Below, piece by piece: positions 21,420-31,234 of a DNA stretch of 64,000 nt. The first letter of the stretch is position 1. Every line of letters starts with the position of its first letter. Below the pieces are notes generated by a model, which made no database searches, was not told the DNA's origin, and was given only the letters and a program-made list of their open reading frames with translations. Both the position numbers and the translations under genes were made by a program. This DNA comes from Diplodia intermedia (taxonomy: Eukaryota > Ascomycota > Dothideomycetes > Botryosphaeriales > Botryosphaeriaceae). The stretch lies in contig JAKEKT010000074.1 of NCBI GenBank assembly GCA_021495925.1, positions 62,001-126,000 on the forward strand. Reading direction: 5' to 3'.

Positions 21420-22708
21420 TGTGAACGAGCCTGCTCAGGCGAGGATACTGACTTCTGCTCGGCTTGAGGTGAGCCACGATTATATGTCTTGACATCGGCA
21501 TGGCGAATATCGATGATAGGCGACCATCACATGCCAACACCCCACTCAGGAGGCATCGACAAAGAAGCAATACGTGCTCTTGCATGGCCATTGGCCAATG
21601 ACTGACCGGTGTGGAAGAAGCAGCAGAGGACAAGGTTGTGGCTACGGGTCCCCGCTTGTCGCCAATTGCCTCAGTGACTCTGATTACGGGCATCACGCCA
21701 TCGACCGGGCCTTCATCAGTGAGTCTACCCAATCGATCTTCAACACGTCCTCCAGTGCTAGAGGGACATTGCAGCGCCTCCGTTGCACAGTTCGGCCATG
21801 ACGGCGGTGAAACAATCACGGAAGTCGATTGATACGGAGCTGGCCCCTACGCGCCGGCGGGGTGAACATCTTGCTCGTTTTGGGGTGTCGAGCGTCTCGT
21901 CGGCACGGAAGTGATATGACCTACAGCTCGTTTTTGCTTCTCATCTGCGTCCACAAGCTCGCGGTGGCTCCAACCCCGCTCCTGCAACACCGAATTTGCC
22001 CTATCAAGGTGAGTGCATAGAGATAGAGTGCTATGGCGAGCTGCGGAGGCGCGCTTCAGCAGTGCAACGGGCAGCCTCGAGACGACAGCTCCAATCCTTT
22101 GCTTCCGATCACGTCGCACGAGCGTGGGGAGGCCGTGGCCAGTCAGCCACTTGCTTAACTTGGCCCCGCATTGATTGGTCAATGGCTTGCTTCCACCGTA
22201 TCTTGGCGCACGATCGGTCGCCTGCATGGCTGCATGCAACGGGGTTCCCGCAGCAGGGGCTGCTGCGATCCGGTGAGGTGGTCTTCCCGGAGTGACCCGC
22301 ATTGCATATGTGCGAGGTAAAGCATTAGACGCGGGGTAGATCCGCGGCCTATGCTCCATCTGGTCAATGCGCACGATACGGCATGCTGTGCACCATCTGG
22401 CTGTCCTGGTTGCACCCTGCTCGATACACCAATAGTGCAAAGCCACTGCCGGCATGGCCGTGCATCTCCTCGATCACGAAAATGGTAGGCTGGCTTCCCG
22501 CAGGTGACATGGCAGGATGGCGCTCACCCCGCTCGCGGGATGCTCTGCAGAGCGAAAAGCGGACGTAATGTTGTCAGCACACCTCGGCCATTGAGTGCTG
22601 CTTTATCAGCTCCTTCCACCTCCATTATAGACACCCCGACGTCCATCACAGTGACCACAGCCTCATCTCATCCCTTAACCATCTTTCTCTTTCGTCGAGG
22701 ACCTCACG
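21420..22708. promoter_or_regulatory. Divergent promoter region between oxygenase and DUF2235 hydrolase
   Basis: 1.29 kb between two start codons facing away from each other. No convincing gene is inside; the open frames at 21847-22455 (minus) and 21996-22295 (plus) lack domain signals. A shared upstream region would allow co-regulation of the two flanking lipid-related genes. No specific operator was recognised. Confidence 0.45.
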
Positions 22709-24609
22709 ATGGCCAGCTCCAATGACGACCTCGAGTCCACGGCGGTGCCAGGCATCGGTCCGCGTCGACTGGTGCTCTGCTTCGACGGCACGGGCAACCA
22801 ATTCCTGGGCAACGAGGCCGACACCAACATCGTCAAGATCTACCAGATGCTGCAACGGCACACGGACGGCCAGTTCCACTACTATCAGCGTATGCCGCCC
22901 CGCACCAGCGTAGCACACACTGACACTCGGCACCAGCCGGCATCGGAACCTACATCAAAGGGCAGTCCAAGTGCTCGCGCCGCAGCATCTTCGACATCTG
23001 GCCGGCGATCAAATCCAGCATCCTCAAGGCGGTCGACCAGGCGCTGGGCACGTCGTTCGAGGACCACGTGCTGTCGGGCTACAAGTTCATCATGAAGCAC
23101 TACTGCCGCGGCGACCACATCTACATCTTCGGCTTCTCGCGGGGCGCGTACACGGCGCGCTTCCTGGCCGAGATGGTGCAGCAGATCGGGCTGCTGTCGC
23201 GCGGCAACGAGGAGATGGTGCAGTTCGCGTGGGAGACGTTCAGCAACTACCAGAACGCGAGCGGCAACGTGCCGCAAACCGCCGCCGACCTCGCCCTGGC
23301 CGACTACATGGCCAAGTTCAAGGCCGCCTTCTGCCGGCCGCGCGTGCGCGTGCACTTCCTCGGCCTGTTCGACTGCGTCAACAGCGTCGGCCAGTTCGAG
23401 ATCCCGCTGTGGCGGCGGTCGTACGGCTACATCGCGACGCCCGCGGCCGCGCACATCCGCCACGCCGTGTCCATCCACGAGCGCCGGCTCAAGTTCAAGC
23501 CGGCCCTGTTCCACTTCGACCCCGGCGCCGAGGTCGACCTGAAGGAGGAGTGGTTCGCGGGCAACCACGCCGACGTCGGCGGCGGCTGGGGCTACGCCCG
23601 CGGCCAGGTCCACCTGCTGTCCGACACCCCGCTCAACTGGATGGTCCAGGAGTCGCTCAGCCTGCCCGGCTCCGAGAGCCGCCTCGCGTACCAGACGACC
23701 AACGTCCGGGACGTCGTCAAGGCCGAGAACGCGTTCCCCGGCGTCGAGCAGCCCGGCACCACCGCCTTCGACGTCCGCCGCCGCGCCAACCAGCCGCACG
23801 ACATGCTCCGGTTCTTCCACGGCGTCAGCATCCTCTCCGTGCTGCTGTGGTGGATCATCGGTACGCTTAACCCCCCTTTCCCCCCCATACCCCACCCCAC
23901 CCCCGCTAACAACGACCCCCCAGAAATCATCCCCATCTTCACCCGCCTCGAGCTCGAAAAGGGCAAGTGGGTGCCGCACTACTGGCCGCCCAACCTCGGC
24001 GCCCCCCGCGACATCCCCGAGGAGGGCGTCATCCACTCTAGCGTCTACGCCATGATCAAGGCCGACATCCTCGATGCAAATTCCATCCCCAAGAAGGGCG
24101 GCGACAACCCCCATCTCCCCAACATCGCCGCCGCCCTGGGCGACTGGAGCAGGGCCGGCGAGAGGCGCAGGCGCGAGAGCGATAGTAGCGAGAAGACGCT
24201 GGTGGATGGGTTGGGGGAGATGGTGAAGGGCGGTGTTGAGGGGGTTGGGGAGAAGGTGAAGGGCGGTGTTGAGGAGGCTGGTGGTAAGTTGAAGGGGGAT
24301 GTTGAGGGGGTTGGTGATAAGTTGAAGGGGGGTGTTGAGGGGGTTGGTGATAAGTTGAAGGGGGATGTTGAAGGGTTTGGTGATAAGTTGAAGAACGTCA
24401 GCAAGGTAGGGGAGAAAGTGAAGGGAAGTGCTGAGGAGGTTGATGATAAGTTGAAGGGGGGTGTTGCGGAGGTTGGCGATAAGTTGAAGGGCGTCGGCGG
24501 CGTTGGGGAGAAGGTGAAAGGAACTACTGGTGAGGTTAGTGACAAGTTGAAAGGCTTCGGCGAGCGCGCCGAGCATGGGTTGCAGGCATTGCACCCCCTC
24601 CGGGCTTGA
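22709..24609 (+). CDS. DUF2235 alpha/beta-hydrolase (phospholipase-like) with 11-residue repeat tail
   Basis: Three exons (22709..22889, 22937..23860, 23924..24609) give 596 residues. DUF2235 proteins are alpha/beta-hydrolases; the bacterial Tle1 effectors of this family are phospholipases. Here RRLVLCFDGTGNQF starts the domain near residue 20. The nucleophile elbow is IFGFSRGAYTARF near residue 135. VHFLGLFDCVNSVGQFE, FAGNHADVGGGWGY (acid and His region) and HDMLRFFHG complete the family pattern. A single hydrophobic stretch (ILSVLLWWIIG) near residues 358-368 lies at an exon junction. Residues 466-584 are eleven amphipathic repeats like GDKLKGGVEGV. Intron 2 is 63 bases without an in-frame stop, so retention would add 21 residues. 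It is divergently transcribed from the fatty-acid oxygenase. Confidence 0.9.
24214..24570 (+). repeat. Coding 33-base minisatellite (11 units)
   Basis: Nine units of 33 bases and two of 30 encode GEMVKGGVEGV-type 11-mers and 10-mers at the C terminus of the DUF2235 protein. The consensus is G[DE]KLKGxVExV. The periodicity suits an amphipathic 11/3 helix. Confidence 0.9.
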
Positions 24610-26048
24610 TGCTGTGGTGCCATGGTTGTCGACGGCGGGGAGGTGGATGGTTGCTACTGTCTTTGAGATGCGGACTTTTCCTTGCTGTGCCACTTCAGAT
24701 GCTAAGCCGGAACGGGCGGGAAATTTGTATCGTCCATTGCCGCGTGCTGCGGGTAGGATCCGAGGCCGCGCTTGCAATGCTATGGTTCATTTTTTGTTGT
24801 GATTCTGGGCATGAACCAGTACGCCTACTATCATGCCCCGCCCTCCCAAACCCAACGATCACTTGCCTTGGGTCGTTTCCGTGAACAGGGGATTCCCTCT
24901 CCGGTCAGAAGAAAATGATCCAGTCCACCTGCATGGCGAGGCTCTCGCCTCTCGCGGTTCACCGGAAACGGCATAGTAGTGAGAACGTACTGCAGCTTTC
25001 TCTGATCTGCGCACCCTCTTGATCGGCCAACGTCGAAGCTCCATTTCATATTCCCAAAGGAAAAGGAATATATATGCAAATTAACGCGATTTGGCCATAT
25101 ACACAGTTGATCGTATATCCTTCTATACCGCAGTACAACGTTTATAATATCCACGAAATCGGCACGGCCGGTCTATCGGAATAATCACCTTAAGATGTGT
25201 TTCCATTCGCTTCCTCCATTATGCAAGCAGCGCATACAACGAAACCGACGGCGACGACGAACGCTGCCTCACACTTTGCATCGCAGACCTCGGGCCTCTA
25301 GTGATCTTTCGCTGCATTTCTTTTTCCCACGAGCGTGCTGCAGCTGCGTGATGCATCCCATCACTCGTCATCACTGGGGCCGCGAGTAGAAGCACTAACA
25401 GTCGGGGCCGGAGCGCACAGAATGCTTTCACGTCGTCGTCTTTGGGCCAACAATCGTCCGACTACGGCACCACGTGCGTTTGGGAAGATTAGAGAGGATC
25501 GTGCGTGTAAACATTGATGGCTGTATTGAGCTATAAGTCATGAGATTGCTAGACCACGCTTAATTTTACGTTGAAAGTCTTAAAAGCATTTTCTCTACAG
25601 GCGGTCTGGTGTAAAATAAGGGCTTCCTACTCTGGGATACCGTGGAATACATAAGCAACACTCGGATCAAGATGAACATAATTACGAGGTTGGTCAATTC
25701 TCAACATTGATTTGAAGTCTAATCAAAATAAAAGAGTGTAAACCTGCATGTAGTTCTGCAAGTTGCGGAATGAACCAATCAAGTCAAGATGCCCGGCGAG
25801 TGGTACGGCGAACCGTAGAGCGCACCAGCGCTGAACCTCCGCACGCCGCAGTTGCCCAGCGATCTTGTGCGTCATGAATATTGGTGATGGTATAAAATCA
25901 CCATGGACAAAGCGCACAGTAGATCAACCCCCCCTAGATAAAAAAAAAAAACAAAAAAAGGACATGTCAACCCTAAGCAAGTAAGCCACAGTGACGGTTC
26001 CAATCTGAGATGGTCGACGTCGAGCGCAGCTGCAGTCCAGCTCCATTA
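24610..26048. other. Intergenic region, no gene supported
   Basis: About 1.4 kb with lower GC content from about 25000 onward. Short open frames only, none with domain signals. Confidence 0.55.
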
Positions 26049-26764
26049 TCATGTCCGGTGAGTCGAGCATGGTCCTTCAGTCTGCAATCGCACTGGTAGT
26101 CTAGCGCCCTCGAATGACTGCTTTTCATTAGCATGAATACTAGATGTCTTCTGTGCCGACACTTACTGTCAATAACCGGTTTAAACCAGAATCGTACAAG
26201 GTCCTCCCAGCGCTTAAGCTCTTCGGCCACGGTTGATCCAAGGTCTTCACGCTTGTCAAAAGCCCGCCAGTATATGTCACTAAGGTCGCTCATCAAGATG
26301 CTATATGCGGTATGAATCCACGAGAAACGCTGGGGAGTGCTATCGGCATCGTCTACGTCTTTGGGGAGTTCCCGGCCTTTTGCCAAGAACTCGACAAAAT
26401 CGGGACTCTTCGACTGCCAAGGCATGACCTCCTGGTCAATGAAGCCCTCGAGCTCTTGAATCACCTTCTGCCACTGTGTTTGCCACTTTTGCAAGTCGAC
26501 CAATATGTCGTCGATTGGCGTCAGCTTGGAACTCCCCGGCGACTTCGATACAAGTTCGAATTGGCATAACTTGAAAGAACCTATTAGGTGGTCGCAACGC
26601 TGGTCCATTTCGTTGAGTGGGCCGCATTTGTATTTGATGTGGCCCTTTAAGTTATGGAACCTTCGCACTAGCTCCTCTTTTCCTTTCCTTGTGCGTATGG
26701 AGACTGGCAACTCTGCTCGTGGCACGGACTCGTCACGAGGGATAAATTCTTCGTCGCTCTGCAT
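26049..26764 (-). CDS. Hypothetical protein, helical, unknown function
   Basis: Proposed exons complement(26049..26092, 26167..26764), 213 residues. A GTAAGT donor follows KPVID, with a branch-like GCTAATG and a CTACCAG acceptor. Without splicing the frame runs on to 25973 (263 residues), so the 3' end is uncertain. The start is the ATG at 26764 (MQSDEEFIPRDESVP). The protein is charged and helix-rich with many W, K and E (DLQKWQTQWQKVIQELEG, WRAFDKREDLG) and has no membrane segment. I do not recognise a family. Lower GC than its neighbours suggests a fast-evolving or lineage-specific gene. Confidence 0.5.
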
Positions 26765-27189
26765 GGTGTCGAGAATCGGTTGTGGTAGGAATCTCTTGCC
26801 TTGGTAACTCAGGAAATACTGTGAAGATCTGGGAAAGCTCGCAAGAGGGAGGTTTAGGTGATTTTTATATGTAATGCTTGCTTTGGTCGAGTGCGCTCAG
26901 ATACAGGGCAACAAAGATTGTGAGCGATATTACATTCATTGTGACGAAGCCCAAGGGCCAGTGCAATAAACGTGGTCCTTTTCATAGACATCGAGAAGTT
27001 TTCTAACGCCACTTGGCAGTGAACATTTTGTGGTGTGATGTGGTATCCTCGCCGTCGCACAATATAATAAGGAATTGAACTTCCTTTAAAGCTGTCGACG
27101 GTTGCCACGATACGAGCGAGCATAATGTTTTACATGATATATAAAGCCGAATATTCATTATTTCGTGTCAACTTTGTTCCTTGGAACTA
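26765..27189. other. AT-rich intergenic region
   Basis: About 420 bases upstream of the minus-strand hypothetical gene. No gene or RNA recognised. Confidence 0.5.
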
Positions 27190-27500
27190 TTTGATCGATC
27201 AGTCATTAGCCACTTCGCCCTCCTGCTCCTCGTCTCCATCATCATCCTCGCCCACCCGACCTTCCGCGTCCGCCACCACGATGCCTTCGAGCTCGTCCAC
27301 CGCTTCGCCAACTGGACCGCGCTCGCACTCCTCTGGGCGCAAACCGTCCACCCCCACCTTCTGGCTGCTCGTCGTCACCACCCGTCAGCATTACCCTGCC
27401 CTGGACGCGCCTGCTCCTCGTCCCCCGTCCGCCCGGAGCCACTGCTGTCCGCCCTCCGCCCATCCTCCGCCTGCACTTCACCCACACGGACAAGTAGGCA
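27190..27500 (+). pseudogene. Frameshifted fragment of an integral membrane (ferric-reductase-like) domain
   Basis: One frame reads HFALLLLVSIIILAHPTF then FELVHRFANWTALALLWAQ. A second frame has STPTFWLLVVTT. A third has VSITLPWTRLLLV and LRLHFTHTDK before a stop near 27498. The order (hydrophobic segment, HRF-W-TALxLxWxQ, FWLLxxTTxSxxLPW, LHF) is that of the membrane domain attached to some fungal NRPS-like or ferric-reductase-like proteins, as I remember them. The alternation between frames and missing flanks point to a decayed fragment. Confidence 0.4.
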
Positions 27501-27636
27501 CGTGGAGTCGAAAGAAATAACCGGGTGTATACATTCCGCGGACGCGATAATATCGACTTCTGACCACTGCTTCAACTCCTTGTCTGTGAAGTATTTATTA
27601 TAATGGTGATGCGACCAATCTGTTACATCGGATTGA

Positions 27637-28038
27637 GAACCAAAAGGTGCAAATATCCATGCCGAATCTGTTACTGTGGAGTTGATAATGGGGGCCGTCA
27701 ACAACTGTAACCAGCATCTGGAGTTCCCGAACGATTATGGTGGCCTAAGCTGCGAGGTCATACGTAGCTTTGTTGAGCTTCTCGTTCCATACAGCGATCT
27801 GTCTATGACTGACCAATGGGGGCTCACACCAATGGATTATGCCATCTACAACAAGAACGGCCTTGCGCAGATTGAGCTGCTCCAAGCAGGCGCCGACTAT
27901 ATCGAGCGCCCCGAGGATGACCTGAACCTTCTTCTCTGGATGGCTTTCGACGCCGAAAAGTTCGAGGCGATGGAAACTCTGTTCAATCACGGAGCGGATG
28001 AGCTTCAAACCGCAGCACTTGTCGTCTGCATCAATTAA
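27637..28038 (+). pseudogene. Ankyrin-repeat protein remnant
   Basis: An open frame of about 130 codons (an ATG at 27688 would give 116 residues) with ankyrin-like units: GANIHAESV, LSMTDQWGLTPMDYAIYN, QIELLQAGADYIERPEDD and EAMETLFNHGADEL. There is no upstream start, linker or partner domain, and the frame begins after a stop at 27634, so it looks like an isolated piece of a larger ankyrin protein. A short intact gene is possible. Confidence 0.45.
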
Positions 28039-28908
28039 CGCCAGCTTCTCGGTGAAGGAAGAGTCCTCGAACGTTTGAGAAGGTGTAGAAGACAAGGTCT
28101 AAAGGCGAATGCTCCCGCGGTGGAAGATGCCAGTTCCAAAGGACAATCCGCCCCTCACGCCGCTCTGCATGCACAGGGCCGGAAGAGAGCGACTTCCGAA
28201 CTTCTCGAAGGCCAAATTTTGAAGCGATAGGGCCTTACAGCACTACCTCACGTGTCGAAATCGCGCAGGGAAGCGGTCAGCATGTGATAGCAAGAAGATC
28301 GTCATTGCATCGACTGTTCACGTCTAGCACAGCGAAAACCGGTAAGACACCCTCGTCAGTTGAGCTCGGGAACAAAATGTTGTGGAGGATTTAGTGGAAC
28401 GGTCTTTATTACACGAAGCACCGCGACATACAAGTTAGCCACGACCGAGCCCTTTGGAGACGCGCGCTACAACACCGGACTAACAGAAGGGTGACAGCTT
28501 AAAGCACTCCGAGCCATGATCAGAACGTTCTTCCCGCAGGTATACACTACTAGTCGCCAAGTCTGCCACATGGCGCTGGGCCATGGAGTCTGGACACATG
28601 CGAATGTCTACATTGGTACCCTAGAGGCGGGGTTCTCAAGCCAAGCTGACATACTACTGCACCACCACCACAACTACCAACCTTATCAGATACATCTCGC
28701 TCAACCATTCGTCGGCTAAATGCCATAATGTGTAGTGTACCGACGGCGGCCGGTGTTTCTGGTAGTAAATCAAATGATTCTTGCATGAGATATCGCAGAA
28801 CCTGTGTATTTAAGTTGCTACTCAAGCCTTTCCTTTGAACGGCACGCATCTTTTCAATTACTGGGCCTGTTTCTGCTGCCAGGTGGGACTTAAGGATACT
28901 GTGTCGCA
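28039..28908. other. Intergenic region, no gene supported
   Basis: About 870 bases upstream of an MFS gene. Open frames at 28516-28719 (plus) and 28550-29023 (minus) have no recognisable features. Confidence 0.5.
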
Positions 28909-30692
28909 ATGGCGGACACCTCGAGTGAACCGGAGCCCAAAGGTTCCCTACCCGGAACTGGCCATACAGTAACCGTGCAGGAAACCGCGCCCGGAGACAT
29001 GGCCTCCACTCGAGACACGGCAACAGGTGTGCGGTTGAGTAAACGATTCCGCTTCTTCATGGCCTTCTCGGCCCTGGCTGTCGTGGCTTTTGCCAGCGCA
29101 TTCGATGCCACCATCCTCGGAAACGCGTTGCCCGTATATCATCCTCTCACCGACACAAGAAACCACAGCTGACACGGCCGGACTCCCCGCAGATAATAGC
29201 CGAAGACGTCGGCGCCACCAGCCTGGAGTCTTTCTGGATGACCATCTCCTTCATGCTCGCAGCCGTCGCCTTCCAACCCATGCACACCGCCCTTTCCGAC
29301 ATCCTGGGCCGAAAGCCCATCCTCTACCTCTGCTGCCTTCTCTTCACCGCAGGCCTGATAATATTCGGCCTAGCCCGCTCTCCGACCATCATCATCGTCG
29401 GCCGGACCATCCAAGGCATAGGCGGCGGCGGGCTCGAAGCACTCTCCGAAGTCGTCCTCACCGACCTGACGACCCTCAAAGAACGCCCGCTCTACCTCGG
29501 CATCCTCTCCTTCTTCTGGGCGACCGCAGGCGTCGTGGGCCCTCCCATCGGCGGGGCCCTCGCGCAGTACGTTAGCTGGCGGTGGCTCGCCTGGATCAAC
29601 CTGCCCCTCATGGGCACCGCCATGGCGCTGATCCCGCCCTTCCTCACACTCCACCAAGACCGCACTTCCATCCGCAGCAAGCTCCGGCGGGTCGACTGGG
29701 CGGGAATCATCCTCTTCCTCTTCGCCGCCGTGCTCATCCTCATCCCACTCACATCAGGCGGCCAAACCCGCCCCTGGTCCAGCCCCGCCACCCTCGTCCC
29801 CCTCGCCCTCGGGGTGCTCTGCCTCGCCCTCTTCGTCCTCGCCGAGCGCCGCGCCCGCGAACCCATGCTGCCCGCCCGCGTCCTCAACACCCCCCTGCTC
29901 GCCGCGACGATGCTGAGCTCGTTCCTTCACGGCGTCGCCATGTGGAGCGTGCTGTACTACGCGCCTCTCTTCTTCGAAGCCGTATTCCTCCACACGCCCC
30001 TCGCCGCCGCCGTCGACGGCTTCAGCTTCGCCTTCACAGCGACGCCCGCCGCCATCGCCACCGCCTTCGCCATCGAGGCGTCGCGGCGGTACCGGTGGAG
30101 TATCGCACTTGGGTGGACCCTCGCGACCGCCGGCGCCGGCGCCATGACGGTGCTGGGGGACGTCGGGACGGACGCGGGCGTGGCGGCGGGGCGCGCGCTG
30201 CTGGTGCCGGCCGGGCTGGGGCTGGGGATGCTGTACCCGGCGCTCGCGATGCCGGTGCAGCCCGCGGTCGGCGCGGGGCTGGCGGGCGTGGCGGCGGGGA
30301 CGCTGGTGTTTTTCCGCTCGCTGGGCATGGCCGTCGGGTTGGCGGTCGGGGGCGCGGTGTTTGCGAATCGGTTCGGCGCGCTGCTGCGGGCGAGCGGGCT
30401 GGATGTCGGGGGGCTGGGCTTGCCTGGGGCGAGGGAGGCGGTGGGGTTTGTTCCGCGTTTGCGGGAGGGTGGTGGGTTCGCGGAGGGGGAGCTGGTGGCG
30501 TTGCGTGGGGTGTATGCGGGCGCGTTTGGGTCGATTTGTGTGGTTTTGGCGGCGGTGGCCGGGGTGGGGTTGTTGTGTACGCTGGCTATTAAGGATTTGT
30601 CGATTGAGAGCGAGGAAGAGGGAAGGCAGGCTTTTCAGAGGGATGCGGGTGCGGGGACGGATGGGTCGGAGTTGAGCGAGGGTAGCTGCTGA
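28909..30692 (+). CDS. MFS transporter, DHA2 (14-TM drug:H+ antiporter) type
   Basis: Two exons (28909..29133, 29193..30692) give 574 residues. The N-terminal cytosolic tail (about 45 residues) is followed by the first membrane segment (FFMAFSALAVVAFASAFDAT), then IIAEDVGATSLESFWMTISF. The MFS motif A region reads LSDILGRKPILY, motif B RTIQGIGGGGLEALSEVV, and motif C-like GVVGPPIGGALAQYVSWRW with INLPL. About 14 hydrophobic segments fit the DHA2 group, which exports toxins, antibiotics or metabolites through the plasma membrane. The protein ends in an acidic tail (IESEEEGRQ). The substrate is unknown. Confidence 0.93.
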
Positions 30693-31234
30693 ACGGAAGC
30701 AAGATGGAGATCGTTTTAGTAATATAGTCCTGAACTTACCTTCTCTGCGAACGCAATCCGTCGGCACTTCGACTTGTGGCATTTTGAAAAAGCAAAAAGA
30801 GGGTACGGAATACGGCAATTGAGATGGACTATTGAGATTACACAGCTTACTAGCCGGTGTGCAAATAACGGCTACACTTAGGAATTCAAGCTCAGTGTAT
30901 CAAAGTGATTCGAGAAAGAAGAAAGCCAGTTAAGCGTAGCTTGAACGGTGACAGTAACGTTGAGACTTGAATTGCGGGGTTCCACATGTCAGCCCCCACG
31001 CCGTGACTTGTGCAACGCTGTGGCTATGAATAGCATTATCAACAAGGCTGAGCTGCGGGTAAGCGGGGGCGGCTCATCTGAAAATGAGGACGGGCCCTCA
31101 AATCTGAGGACACAAGGCTGCGACCCCCGATCGTGCGAAGGCCAACATTCGTTTTGATCCATAGGAAGGCTTCCGGTAGGTGTACTTTCCGCCGAGAACC
31201 GGACTCGGGTAGTGTACTGACAAAACATCCAGCA
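30693..31234. other. Intergenic region, no gene supported
   Basis: About 540 bases between the MFS stop and the kinase start; the frame before the kinase ATG is open without an earlier ATG in good context. Confidence 0.5.

Noticed and set aside
31133..31234. Upstream extension of the kinase frame
   Set aside because: It is open but begins with GTG and has no in-frame ATG; the ATG at 31235 fits the start of the kinase N-terminal region.
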